Assembly (NCBI GenBank): GCA_035625915.1
Contig: DASPOR010000183.1
Coordinates: 1 to 49,945 of the forward strand
DNA: 49,945 nt
From: Alphaproteobacteria bacterium
GTDB taxonomy: Bacteria > Pseudomonadota > Alphaproteobacteria > JACZXZ01
Direction of reading: 5' to 3'
The notes beneath the pieces are model-generated. The model ran no database searches and was not told the origin of the DNA. It saw nothing but the letters and a program-made list of their open reading frames with translations. Both the position numbers and the translations under genes were made by a program. Within the stretch, counting starts at the first letter, position 1; every line of letters begins with the position of its first letter. This document shows, one piece after another, positions 27,129 through 36,028 of this stretch.

Positions 27129-28028
27129 TCAGGCGCTTTTGACCGCTCGGCTAAGCTGAACTCTCTCGGCGCGTCCGAGTCCTTCCTGCTCGGCCCAATC
27201 GCGGCTGTTGAGCACCTGCCCGTCCCTTCGTACCCGCTCCGTATGCGTGAAATCGATATCGGCGTAGAGCCACTGTGCACCGTTGAGCGCACCCTCGGCG
27301 ATGATCCCTGTATCCGGGAGCCCACGATCGGGTGGCGCATAAACGCCGGCAGCACCCACATTGACGTCGACCGCGGGAGACCACGGCGCCTCGCCGACCG
27401 TCGGCGCCATCGCCACGTAGCACTGGTTCTCGATGGCACGGGCCCGGCAGGCAATGTTAACGCGGCTGTAGCCCGCGACGGCGTCCGTGCAGCTCGGCAC
27501 CAGGATCAGGCGTGCGCCGGAATCGCACAGGCGGTGCACAAGAAGCGGAAACTCCACGTCATAGCAGATCGCGATTCCGATCGGTCCGAGGTCCGTCTCG
27601 AAGAGGCGAAGACGATTTCCGCCCTCGATACCCCAAAGCTCGCGCTCGAAGCGCGTCATGACGATCTTCTCCTGGCTGCTGTATGGGCCGTCGGGCGAAA
27701 AGAGGTGCGTCACGTTGTGAAATTGTCCGACAGAGTTGCCGACCGGCAGGCTCGCGGCGGCGATGTGAACGCCATACCGTCGGGCGAGCTCGGCGTGCAG
27801 TTCCAAGAAGGGCTCGACGAACTGCTTCATTCCTTCGATCGATGCCTTGAGATCGCCCCGCGAATTCTCATCAAGGAGGGAGGCAAGTTCCATTCCACCG
27901 TATTCGGGAAAGAGAAGGAGTTCAGCGCCGTTGCCGGCGGCCTCGCCGACCCAGCTTTCGAGCTTCATGCGATAGGCGTCCCAGCTTGCCAAAAGCTCGA
28001 TCGGGTACTGTGCCGCGGCGATGCGCAT
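27129..28028 (-). CDS. Carbon-nitrogen hydrolase (nitrilase superfamily)
   Basis: This 299-aa enzyme has the Glu-Lys-Cys triad in LLLFPEYGGME, YSSQEKIVMTRFE and IGIAICYDVEFPLL. Such enzymes hydrolyse nitriles, amides or carbamoyl compounds; amidase activity is more common than nitrilase. AGGGAG lies inside the last codons of the upstream gene, so expression is coupled, with only six bases between the two genes. The partner is an NTF2-GNAT fusion, which suggests a joint step on an amine- or amide-containing metabolite. It converges with the helical gene at 26614-27111. Confidence 0.9.
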   Translation of the reverse strand: MRIAAAQYPIELLASWDAYRMKLESWVGEAAGNGAELLLFPEYGGMELASLLDENSRGDLKASIEGMKQFVEPFLELHAELARRYGVHIAAASLPVGNSVGQFHNVTHLFSPDGPYSSQEKIVMTRFERELWGIEGGNRLRLFETDLGPIGIAICYDVEFPLLVHRLCDSGARLILVPSCTDAVAGYSRVNIACRARAIENQCYVAMAPTVGEAPWSPAVDVNVGAAGVYAPPDRGLPDTGIIAEGALNGAQWLYADIDFTHTERVRRDGQVLNSRDWAEQEGLGRAERVQLSRAVKSA

Positions 28029-28034
28029 GGCTGG

Positions 28035-29039
28035 CTAGATCTCCCTGATCCAAAAGCGCATCGGCTTTTCGGTTGGTACGTTGTCGCCGATATCACGCCA
28101 TGAAAAGACGCTTTCGATGCCCGCAAGGGGGCGATAGCCGCGGTTTCGCCAGAAGCCATCGAGCGGGGCATAATCGCTCGGCCGTTTGGGATGATCGGCC
28201 GACCGGGTGACGGCACAGAAGACCACCCGATCGAAGCGCTGAAGCACGCGGGCATGGGCTTCCCGATGCTCGAAGAAGGCAACGCCGATCCCGCGGTTGC
28301 GATAGGTCGGCAAAAGTACGGACTCCCCGAAATAGAAGATTTTCGATGCGTCGAAGCCTGCGGCGTGGAACGGGGCCTTAATATATTCGTGCTCATGCTC
28401 GAGCGGTGCGCCGGTCGCGGCCCCGATTAGATTATCCCCATCGAAGGCGGCGACAATGACGCTGTCCGGGCTTTTGGCATAAGTCTCGACGTAACGTGTC
28501 TCGTAGGCCTCGTCGCCCTCGTAGAGATACGGAAAATCCCGGAACACGGTCATTCGCAAACGCGCGAGGCCAGGAAGCGATTTCGCAAAGCCGTCTCGCG
28601 TGAGCCGCTCGACGCGGATACCGGCGACCACACTTGCGGGCTCGCACACTTGGCTTATCCAATTCCGGACGTTGTACGTGTTGGTGATCCGCGCCACCTT
28701 GCCGTCCCGCACCTCGAAGAAGGCCCCGGCGGCAAGACGGTAACGTTGGCCCCGTGCCGGCGGCAAGCCGTCGTCGGTCTTTAAATATCGTCCGAGTACC
28801 GTGAACTCCGCGGCAGCATGGGCGCCGTCAACGCCCGTCGTGACCACGAGATCGACAATGCGCTCCTCATAGCGTTCATTCATGCGATCGAGAAAGCGGC
28901 GGAATGCGCCCTTGCCGACCTGACGCCCGCCCTGGTTGACGTCATGCATAACCTCCTCGGCAAGGAGGGCTAAAAAGCCTTCGACATCGCGACGATTGAA
29001 GGCCGCATAATACGCGCGAATGAGATCCTCGGTCGTCAT
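28035..29039 (-). CDS. NTF2/SnoaL-like (ketosteroid isomerase-related) domain fused to GNAT acetyltransferase
   Basis: This 334-aa two-domain protein has residues 1-125 as an NTF2-like domain (DLIRAYYAAFNRRDVEGFL, HDVNQGG, GKGAFRRFLDRMNERY), of the ketosteroid-isomerase-related type. From about 145 it is a GNAT acetyltransferase, with acetyl-CoA loop region LLPTYRNRGIGVAFFEHREAHA matching R/Q-x-x-G-x-G/A. The C-terminus reads DGFWRNRGYRPLAGIESVFSW. ATG 29039 begins the NTF2 domain exactly; the frame continues upstream through unrelated sequence to 29306. It is followed after six bases by the nitrilase gene. The substrate is unknown. Confidence 0.83.
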   Translation of the reverse strand: MTTEDLIRAYYAAFNRRDVEGFLALLAEEVMHDVNQGGRQVGKGAFRRFLDRMNERYEERIVDLVVTTGVDGAHAAAEFTVLGRYLKTDDGLPPARGQRYRLAAGAFFEVRDGKVARITNTYNVRNWISQVCEPASVVAGIRVERLTRDGFAKSLPGLARLRMTVFRDFPYLYEGDEAYETRYVETYAKSPDSVIVAAFDGDNLIGAATGAPLEHEHEYIKAPFHAAGFDASKIFYFGESVLLPTYRNRGIGVAFFEHREAHARVLQRFDRVVFCAVTRSADHPKRPSDYAPLDGFWRNRGYRPLAGIESVFSWRDIGDNVPTEKPMRFWIREI

Positions 29040-29151
29040 CGTTTTTCCGTCACAGGCAGCATGCAGGCGCCGTCGACCCCAATCTGCGCAACCTCCGCGA
29101 ACGCCACCACTAGGGCAAAAGAGAATAGAGGACAAGCGCCAACCAAGCCGC

Positions 29152-29886
29152 TCAGCCGGCACCCGCGGTCCGGCCGCCGAGATAGGCAGCGCGCACGTCG
29201 TCATTGCTCCAAAGCGCTTCGGGCTTGCCCTCGGCGACGAGGCGTCCGGTCTCGAGCACGTAGCCCCGGTCGGCAACCGAGAGCGCCATGTGGGCGTTTT
29301 GCTCAACGAGCAGGACTGTCGTACCCTCCTTGCGAATTTCGGCGATCACTTTGTAGACCTGTTGCACGATGAGGGGGGCCAAGCCAAGGGAGGGTTCGTC
29401 GAGGAGGAGGAGCTTCGGCCTCGACATCAGGCCACGTGCGATCGCCACCATCTGCTGCTGACCGCCCGAGAGCGTCCAGCCGAGCGCTTTTTCGAATTTC
29501 TTGAGTTCCGGGAAGATGGCGAACATACGTCCGACGTCCGCATCGATGTCGCGCCGGGTTACCTTGCGACGATTGGAGGCGCCGAGGACGATATTCTCCC
29601 ACACCGTCAGGCCCGGAAAGACGCGCCTTCCCTCCGGCACGTGGGCGATGCCGAGCTTCACGATTGCTTCGGGCGAAAGCCCGCCGATCGGCCGGCCGTG
29701 GAAAAGAATGCTGCCCGATTGGGGTTTCATGAGGCCGGAGATCGTGCGAAGCGTCGTACTCTTGCCGGCCCCGTTGGCGCCAAGCAGGGCGACGATCTCG
29801 CCTTCATCGACATGAAGCGAGAGGCCTTTGAGCGCTTCGACCTTTCCATAGGCCGAGACGGCCTCGTGAAGTTCAAGTAGCGGCAT
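29152..29886 (-). CDS. livF: Branched-chain amino acid ABC transporter ATPase LivF
   Basis: This 244-aa ATPase has Walker A GANGAGKSTT, signature LSGGQQQMVAIARGL, Walker B LLLLDEPSLGLAP and LLVEQNAHMALSVADRGYVLETG, the LivF ending. ATG 29886 has GAGAGG about eight bases upstream and overlaps the end of the fused livM-livG gene by 14 bases. It is the last gene of livJ-livH-livMG-livF and energises import together with the LivG half of the fusion. Confidence 0.95.
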   Translation of the reverse strand: MPLLELHEAVSAYGKVEALKGLSLHVDEGEIVALLGANGAGKSTTLRTISGLMKPQSGSILFHGRPIGGLSPEAIVKLGIAHVPEGRRVFPGLTVWENIVLGASNRRKVTRRDIDADVGRMFAIFPELKKFEKALGWTLSGGQQQMVAIARGLMSRPKLLLLDEPSLGLAPLIVQQVYKVIAEIRKEGTTVLLVEQNAHMALSVADRGYVLETGRLVAEGKPEALWSNDDVRAAYLGGRTAGAG

Positions 29887-31675
29887 TCGCCCGCACCTCT
29901 CCAAGATATGCGGCGACCACCTCGGGATCGCGCAATACGTCGGACGGCGACCCGTCCGCGATGCACCGGCCGAAATTGAGCACCGTAATGTGCTCGGCGA
30001 CCTGCTCCACGAGATTCATGTCGTGGTCGATGATGAAGATCGTGAGACCGTGGCCCTTGAGGCGCTTGAGCAGGCTGACCAGTTCCGCCTTCTCGACGTG
30101 GTTGAGCCCTGCACCCGGCTCGTCGAGCAGGAGGAGCTTCGGCGTACCGGCGAGGGCGCGCGCGATTTCGACGAGCCGCTGGTGTCCGTAGGAGAGGCTT
30201 GCGACCTGCAGGTGCGCGCGATCCACAAGGCCCACGAAGTCGAGTGCTGCGAGTGCGTGATGCTCGAGTCCCGCGGTCTTGCCCGCGACCCTGTGATTCG
30301 GCCGCTCGGCCCCGACCATGACGTTGTCGAGCACGGTCATGGCGCCGAACAGACGAATATTCTGGAAGGTTCGGCCCATGCCGTGGCCCGCCCGCTCATG
30401 AGGTGCGAGATTGGTGATATCGAGGCCCTCGAGAATGACGACACCCTTCGTCGGCCGGTAGATGCCGCTCAATACGTTGAGCATCGTCGTTTTGCCCGAG
30501 CCGTTCGGTCCGATGAGCGCATGCACGGCGTTGCGCTTGACCGCAAGTCCGACGCCATCGACTGCCTTCAGGCCGCCAAAATACTTGGCAAGACCTGTTA
30601 CCTCCAGGATCGTCGATCCGTCCGCCCGGCCGGTTTCCTCGGTCAGCGGCAAGGGTGGGATCGCTCCAGGACGGATCGGCCTGACCGGATTCAGCTTGCG
30701 CCAGAGTGCTGTCGCGAAGCCCCAAATCCCCGCCGGCATGAAGACCATGATGAGGATGACGGCGCAGCCGTAAACCGCAAGGTATATGGTCTTGAGAAAA
30801 CGCAACCATTCCGGCAGGAGGATCAGAAGGCCGGTACCCAGCACCGTCCCGGCGGGCGAACGCGAGCCGCCCAAAAGCACCATGGTAAGGAAGACGACGG
30901 ACTCGTTGAACGTGAATTGATCGGGGCTGATATAGGCGAAGCCGCCCGCAAAAAGGCCGCCACCGATCCCGCCGAGCAGGGCCGAGAGCGTAAAGGCGAC
31001 GACCTTGACCCGGTAGGTGTTGACCCCAACCACGCCCGCCGCAAGCTCGTTGTCGCGCACGGCCTGCATGGCGCGGCCGAGCTTGGTCTTCCTGAGATGC
31101 CAAACGAAATAACCCACGATGAACAGGATGGCGATGGAGACGGCAAGATAATGCGCGCTCGGGGCGAAATAATTGTGGAAGAGCACGGGACGCTTGATGC
31201 CGGTAACACCGTCGGGTCCGCGCGTGAGCGAAACCCAGTTCGTCAGCACGAGCGCCATGATGGTCTGGAAACTGATCGTTACCATCGCGAGGTAATGGCC
31301 GCCGAGGCGAAGCGAGGTGAGCCCGAGAATCGCTCCCGCCAGTGCCGCGAGGCCGATCCCGACGACGAGCGAGGGGAAGAATGGCAGCGCAAACGTCGTG
31401 GTGCCGAGCGCTACGCTGTAGGCCCCCAGGCCGAAGAATGCCGCCTGAGCGAGATTGATCTGCCCGCCATAGCCGAGCACGATGGTAAGGCCGAGGACGG
31501 CGATCGCGTAAGTCGAGGCCTGCATCAACAGATTCAGCCAATAGGCCGGAAGTGGCGTGAAATGCGCAAAACCGACGGCGACGACCGCAATCGCAAGGTA
31601 CGTAACGCCGCCGAGCGGGTGCTTACCCGCCGAAGTGCGCGTGCTTGCAGCCGCCGTGGCTTGGCCGGCCGTCAT
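29873..31675 (-). CDS. livM: Fused LivM permease - LivG ATPase
   Basis: This 600-aa protein joins two subunits that are usually separate. Residues 1-~330 are a LivM-type permease with about nine membrane helices (GLTIVLGYGGQINLAQAAFFGLGAY, AVRDNELAAGVVGVN). After a linker (about 330-355) follows a LivG ATPase with Walker A GPNGSGKTT (about 388-396), GMGRTFQNIRLF, signature LSYGHQRLVEIARAL, Walker B LLLLDEPGAGLN and FIIDHDMNLVEQVAEH. There is no internal stop or frameshift. Such fusions occur in some alphaproteobacteria. Its start overlaps the livH stop by ATGA. Confidence 0.94.
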   Translation of the reverse strand: MTAGQATAAASTRTSAGKHPLGGVTYLAIAVVAVGFAHFTPLPAYWLNLLMQASTYAIAVLGLTIVLGYGGQINLAQAAFFGLGAYSVALGTTTFALPFFPSLVVGIGLAALAGAILGLTSLRLGGHYLAMVTISFQTIMALVLTNWVSLTRGPDGVTGIKRPVLFHNYFAPSAHYLAVSIAILFIVGYFVWHLRKTKLGRAMQAVRDNELAAGVVGVNTYRVKVVAFTLSALLGGIGGGLFAGGFAYISPDQFTFNESVVFLTMVLLGGSRSPAGTVLGTGLLILLPEWLRFLKTIYLAVYGCAVILIMVFMPAGIWGFATALWRKLNPVRPIRPGAIPPLPLTEETGRADGSTILEVTGLAKYFGGLKAVDGVGLAVKRNAVHALIGPNGSGKTTMLNVLSGIYRPTKGVVILEGLDITNLAPHERAGHGMGRTFQNIRLFGAMTVLDNVMVGAERPNHRVAGKTAGLEHHALAALDFVGLVDRAHLQVASLSYGHQRLVEIARALAGTPKLLLLDEPGAGLNHVEKAELVSLLKRLKGHGLTIFIIDHDMNLVEQVAEHITVLNFGRCIADGSPSDVLRDPEVVAAYLGEVRANAAT

Positions 31676-32547
31676 GCCTTTTCCGCGATCTTCTCGCCGA
31701 AGATTCCCTGCGGGCGGAACAGCAGGAACACGAACAGCACGAGGAAGGCGAAGGCGTCCTTGTAGGGAACCGAGAGATAGGCCGCCCCGAACGTTTCGAC
31801 GACACCGAGCGAGAGGCCACCGACAATGGCGCCGGTTACGTTACCGAAGCCGCCGATGATGCTTGCGGCGAAGGCTTTGAGCGCGATGGATGAGCCCATG
31901 CCCACCGAGACGAAGAGAATCGGCGCCACCAGCACGCCCGCAAGCCCGCCGAGTACCGCGCTGTAGACGAACGTGAGCACGATCATCGAGGCGACGGGAA
32001 TGCCGAGGAGGCTCGCCATCTCCTTGTCCTGGGACGTCGCCTGCATTTTCTTGCCGAGCAAGGTGCGCTCGAAGAATAGGTATTGCAGCGCCACCATTGC
32101 GATCGTTACAGCGAGGATAAGAAGATACTGGCTGTCGAAAAAGACCTCCCCGATATTGAAGCCTTGACTCGCGAACATGCCAGGCAGGCTTTGCGGATGC
32201 GGGCCGTAGGCCGCGAGTACACCGTTCTCGAGAAAGATCGACGCGCCAATCGTGCTGATGATAACTGGAAGAAAGCTGCGATTTCGCAAGGGATAGTAAA
32301 CGCAGAAATTGAAGAGCGCGCCGAACAAGACGAGGGCCGCGAGCGTGATCACGATGCTCAGCCAGTACGGAAGCCCAAGGTCGATCGCGAGTACCACCAT
32401 CCCGAAAGCGCCCAGCATCGCAAAATCGCCTTGGGCGAAGTTGACGACGTTCGTCGTTCTGTAGATCAGCACGAAGCCAAGTGCCACGAGGGCATAAATG
32501 CTGCCTACACCGATGCCGGTGAACAGAAGCTGGAGTGCAAAGCCCAT
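31672..32547 (-). CDS. livH: Branched-chain amino acid ABC transporter permease LivH
   Basis: This 291-aa permease has the N-terminal GIGVGSIYALVALGFVLIYRTTNVVNFAQGDF of LivH proteins and a coupling region with KKMQATSQDKEMASLLGI. The late AVLGGLAGVLVAP and IIGGFGNVTGAIVGGLSLGV are also standard. It follows the binding-protein gene by 52 nt and overlaps the fused livMG gene by four bases. It forms the membrane channel together with the LivM half. Confidence 0.95.
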   Translation of the reverse strand: MGFALQLLFTGIGVGSIYALVALGFVLIYRTTNVVNFAQGDFAMLGAFGMVVLAIDLGLPYWLSIVITLAALVLFGALFNFCVYYPLRNRSFLPVIISTIGASIFLENGVLAAYGPHPQSLPGMFASQGFNIGEVFFDSQYLLILAVTIAMVALQYLFFERTLLGKKMQATSQDKEMASLLGIPVASMIVLTFVYSAVLGGLAGVLVAPILFVSVGMGSSIALKAFAASIIGGFGNVTGAIVGGLSLGVVETFGAAYLSVPYKDAFAFLVLFVFLLFRPQGIFGEKIAEKA

Positions 32548-32599
32548 CGATACTCCGAATTGTTTTCGGGCGGCGCTTCGGACCCGGCCCGATCAGCGA

Positions 32600-33736
32600 T
32601 CAGTCGTTGAAGTCGATGTGCTTGTCGTAAACGATCGTTCCTTCGTTGTTCTTGACGATATTGTAGCCGTGGAGGCCATCGCCGTTCTGGTCGAAATTGT
32701 AAATGCCTTCGGCTCCTTGATACCCCTTCACCGCAAGAATGGCCTCGCGGATTTTCTGCGGATCGGTACTTTTGGCGTTGTTGATCGCAAGTGCGAGGAC
32801 GTGGACCGCGTCATAGGCCCAGGAGGCGAAAAGGTCGGGGGAAGCCTTGTATGCGGCCTGGTACTTTGCGTCGAAATCCTTCGCGACCGGATTTGAGTCC
32901 TTATTGAAGTCCGCAACGGCGTAGGAGCCGTAAAGTGCGGGACCAGCGAGCTTGAGGGCCGTCGCGGTGGTCGTGGTTGGCGAGCCGACCCACGTGATAT
33001 TGACGCCAAGTTGGCGAAGCTGTTTTGCGAAGATTCCTTGATCCGGTTCGAACGTCATGTAAGTGCCCATCACGTCCGCCCCCGATTGTTTGACCGCAAG
33101 GGCCACAGGCGTGAAGTCCTGGGAATTGTTGGGGTAGCCTTGGACCAGCGCCGGTTCGATGCCCAATTTCTTGAGCGCTTCGACGAGGTAATTCTTGCCC
33201 GCGGTGCCGAAAGCGTCCGTCGAATGGACGATCGCCCATTTCTTCTTGCCGAGCGTGTTCACGCCATAGTCCGCGATCACACGCGCGGAATAGGTGTCGT
33301 TCGGGCGAAAGCGGAAGAACCACGGATTGTCCATGTGGGTGAGCGCTGGATCCGTGCCGCCGATCATCACGGGCTTGCCGAGCTTGAGGGCATCGGGCGC
33401 CATCGCATGTACCTGAGTGCTGCGGATAGGCCCGAGAAAGGCCACAAAATCGCTGTCGCCGGCGAGCTTGCTGAAGGCGAGGACTACACCTGGGTTCGTC
33501 GTCTGGTCATCCTCGATGACGAGTTCGATTTGCTTGCCGAGTACGCCGCCGGCCTCATTGACCTCTTCGGCCGCGAGCTTCGCACCTTGGGTCTGATAAC
33601 GCCCGGACTCCGCACCCGGCCCGGTTGCGGGCGCCACCATCCCGATCTTGATCGTATCGGCGGCCTGCGCTGTCGTGGCAATCGCCGCGATTGTCACGGC
33701 GAGCGCAACTGAGGCCGCATTGATGGTCGAGCGCAT
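32600..33736 (-). CDS. livJ: Branched-chain amino acid-type substrate-binding protein LivJ
   Basis: This 378-aa periplasmic receptor has a signal peptide ending TTAQAADTIKIG. The fold shows GMVAPATGPGAESGRY, EEVNEAGGVLGKQIELVIEDD, VAFLGPIRSTQ and a late GLHGYNIVKNNEGTIVYDKH. It is the first gene of the liv operon and the only binding protein within it. The ligand could be an aliphatic amino acid, an amide or an aromatic acid, since this family is broad. Its promoter must lie in the 220 nt before it, which otherwise look empty. Confidence 0.92.
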   Translation of the reverse strand: MRSTINAASVALAVTIAAIATTAQAADTIKIGMVAPATGPGAESGRYQTQGAKLAAEEVNEAGGVLGKQIELVIEDDQTTNPGVVLAFSKLAGDSDFVAFLGPIRSTQVHAMAPDALKLGKPVMIGGTDPALTHMDNPWFFRFRPNDTYSARVIADYGVNTLGKKKWAIVHSTDAFGTAGKNYLVEALKKLGIEPALVQGYPNNSQDFTPVALAVKQSGADVMGTYMTFEPDQGIFAKQLRQLGVNITWVGSPTTTTATALKLAGPALYGSYAVADFNKDSNPVAKDFDAKYQAAYKASPDLFASWAYDAVHVLALAINNAKSTDPQKIREAILAVKGYQGAEGIYNFDQNGDGLHGYNIVKNNEGTIVYDKHIDFND

Positions 33737-33956
33737 GAATACCTCCGGCTTGCCTCATCGAACAGGCTTAATTGTCCTTGGGGACCATGATTTCATCGGG
33801 CCCTTATTGCAAGCAAGAGGGATTCGGGCTTCATTCGAGTGCGCACGAAGGCAGAGGAATGCGAGGGCCTGGCAATACGAAGCCGAGCGAACTCCGATCG
33901 ACCGCGGGGGCTCGATCAGTGGGGTCTAAATCGACCCGATCAACCCGGTTAGCGAT

Positions 33957-34388
33957 CTAAGCGCCGGCGATATAGTTGCGCAGCATGTCGCTCTCGGCCG
34001 AAAGCTCCTCTAGTCTGCTCTTCACGACGTCGCCGATCGAGATGATGCCCTTGAGGCGGCCGCCTTCAACGACAGGGAGGTGGCGAATGCGCCGGTTCGT
34101 CATCTCGCGCATGATTTCATCGACGGTGTTGTCGGGCTTGCAGCTCACGACCGCCTTGGTCATGAGTTCGGCAGCGCGCATGTCGAGGAGTCGGATCCCG
34201 TGCTCGGCCAGGCCGTGAATGATGTCGCGTTCCGAGAGGATGCCCTGGAGCTTTTCATCGGGGCCCATCACCAGAACAGCACCGATCCGCTTCTTCGACA
34301 GTGTGCGCACGGCTTCCGCGATGGTGACCTCCGGCGCGATCGTGGTGACCGTGCTGCCCTTCGTCTTGAGAATATGGCTAACCTGCAT
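33957..34388 (-). CDS. CBS-pair domain protein
   Basis: This 143-aa protein consists of two CBS motifs and a short tail. The first has the phrases IGAVLVMGPDEKLQGILSER, the second has RIRHLPVVEGGRLKGIISIGD. Such pairs bind adenine nucleotides and act as energy sensors, often on a partner protein. ATG 34388 has GGAGG six bases upstream. The neighbouring gene at 34569-35003 is a clear paralogue with the same architecture and the same ending, (V)xSRL(E/D)E. Confidence 0.92.
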   Translation of the reverse strand: MQVSHILKTKGSTVTTIAPEVTIAEAVRTLSKKRIGAVLVMGPDEKLQGILSERDIIHGLAEHGIRLLDMRAAELMTKAVVSCKPDNTVDEIMREMTNRRIRHLPVVEGGRLKGIISIGDVVKSRLEELSAESDMLRNYIAGA

Positions 34389-34568
34389 GTCGCAACCTCC
34401 TATCCAAACGAACGCACAGGTAGAGCGAAGCCCCCGGAGCGCCTCTTCGGGTGGCACCCTCCCCGAAAGGGTGCGGTTGCATATGCGCGTTTGATTATCG
34501 CATTCTTGGGCGGTCCTTGATATGCCGTAATTCTCCAAGCACCATGCAATCGACGATGGCAACGGCAA

Positions 34569-35003
34569 TCAAAGATTCGCACGATAGGCGTCGCGCAAGA
34601 CGTTCGTCTCGAACTCGATCTCGTCGAGGCGGCTTCGCACCACGTCCCCGATCGAAATAATTCCGCAAAGCTGTCCGTCGCGAAGAACCGGCAAATAACG
34701 CGCCCGCTCGAGCGTCATCTGGCGCATCACCTTGTCGAGCGTGTCGTCGGGCGAGCACGTGGGAATACCCACACTCATCAACGATTCGACCGTCATATTG
34801 AGCAACTCGGGCCCGTGTTGTGAAAGCCCGTTCACGATATTCCGCTCGGTGATCATGCCGAGCACGCTCTTGCCATCGTTGCTGACGACGACGGCGCCGA
34901 AACTCTCCATGTTGAGGCGATGAGCAATCGTCTCGATTGTCAGATCCGGCCGCGTCGTGGCGACCCGCGAGCCCTTCGCCTTCAGAATCGTCTCCACTTT
35001 CAT
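34569..35003 (-). CDS. CBS-pair domain protein, paralogue
   Basis: This 144-aa protein parallels the preceding CBS gene along its length (MKVETILKAKGSRVATTRP against MQVSHILKTKGSTVTTIAP, and both end IISIGDVV(R/K)SRL). The first CBS motif has FGAVVVSNDGKSVLGMITER, the second RYLPVLRDGQLCGIISIGD. ATG 35003 has GGAGG upstream. The two genes are 180 nt apart, so each may have its own promoter. Tandem duplication is the simple explanation, followed by considerable divergence in the middle. Confidence 0.92.
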   Translation of the reverse strand: MKVETILKAKGSRVATTRPDLTIETIAHRLNMESFGAVVVSNDGKSVLGMITERNIVNGLSQHGPELLNMTVESLMSVGIPTCSPDDTLDKVMRQMTLERARYLPVLRDGQLCGIISIGDVVRSRLDEIEFETNVLRDAYRANL

Positions 35004-35113
35004 CGTCGCCTCCGCTCGGGAACGGTTGCCCTGGAATGCCAATGGCGAGGGCAAGCTCGTGGTCGCAGAAAGAAATATGGGGACGGAAATCGACGAAGGC
35101 GAGGGGTCCCGCC

Positions 35114-35713
35114 CTACTCGTCGCCCGTCGCCTCGCGTAGCCCGCCTCTACCCTTTGCCGCGTCGCGGCGGCGCCTGCGGCGCCAGACGAAATAAGCCAC
35201 GAGCGCCAGCGCCACGACGACGACTGCAACAGTTTCGATCTCCTGGACCCCGCCGGCAACGGTTTCGAGGGTCGAGCCGAACCAGTAACCGCCAAGGCCA
35301 AAACTAAGCGCCCAGATCGCCGCGGCAATCGCGTTGAGGATCGTGAAGCGCCTGAACGACACCCCGGCCAAACCGATTGAAAACGAGGCCACGTTGCGCA
35401 CGACATAAATAAAGCGAAAACTGAGGATAAAAAGGTTCTGGTACCTGACCAGCAGACGCAGCGGACGTTCGATCCGAACTCGCCAAGCCGGACGCCAATC
35501 GAGGATTTGCTCGCCAAACTTCCGGCCGATCCAAAAATAAAGCTGATCGCCGGACGTGCTGCCGACGAACGCGGCAAGGATCGACCATTCGAGCGAAATA
35601 TAGCCCTGGTGAGCAAGGAACCCCGCGACGAGCAGCACCGTCTCGCCCTCGAAAAACGTCCATACAAGGATGACGAGTGGGCCGAAATCCAACAAAAGAT
35701 GCTTCACATCCAT
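35114..35713 (-). CDS. DedA family membrane protein
   Basis: This 199-aa SNARE-associated/DedA family protein has several membrane segments. It shows the N-terminal WTFFEGETVLLVAGFLAHQG with the family Glu-Gly, then GSTSGDQLYFWIGRKFG, the basic FILSFRFIYVVRNVASFSIG and a hydrophobic end followed by an Arg-rich tail. DedA proteins include undecaprenyl-phosphate and phosphatidylethanolamine flippases. Which lipid this one handles is unknown. It lies 110 nt upstream of the second CBS gene on the same strand. Confidence 0.9.
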   Translation of the reverse strand: MDVKHLLLDFGPLVILVWTFFEGETVLLVAGFLAHQGYISLEWSILAAFVGSTSGDQLYFWIGRKFGEQILDWRPAWRVRIERPLRLLVRYQNLFILSFRFIYVVRNVASFSIGLAGVSFRRFTILNAIAAAIWALSFGLGGYWFGSTLETVAGGVQEIETVAVVVVALALVAYFVWRRRRRRDAAKGRGGLREATGDE

Positions 35714-36028
35714 GGCGCCGCAGGCCCTTTCGCGCCGGCGGACACGCCGCCAGCCGCTGCGGTGACGTCGCGATCCGTCGACACCGCCGCAAATTCCGCA
35801 TTTCCGGGCCGCTTACAAGTGACGCCGGCCCCCCTGACGCTTCCTTTCTCGATTCCGCTTCTGCGGGCGGATCGTAGGACCGAAGGATTGCCATTTTTCG
35901 GTGCCACGGCGCAAGTGTGGCCAATACCCTACAGAAACGGCACGATCGGGGAAGCTTATTCGGATTTCCGCCTTGGAGGGAGAAGGAGGGCCCGGAAATG
36001 GTCTCGTTGGGAATGGAGCGCCGGGGGT
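35714..36028. other. Intergenic, no gene seen
   Basis: This 315-nt region lies between the DedA gene start and the end of ccmI, both on the minus strand. It should hold the DedA promoter. Open frames here are antisense shadows without family matches. No hairpin with a T-run was found after ccmI. Confidence 0.4.

Noticed and set aside
29099-29115. Possible further copy of the CTAG-ended repeat (GCCACCACTAGGG)
   Set aside because: Only about a dozen bases match the terminal sequence, with no stem arm, so chance is sufficient.
29990-31765. 591-codon plus-strand open frame opposite livMG
   Set aside because: It is antisense to a clear transporter gene; its product is Arg/Asp/Glu-rich, as expected from a GC-rich shadow frame.
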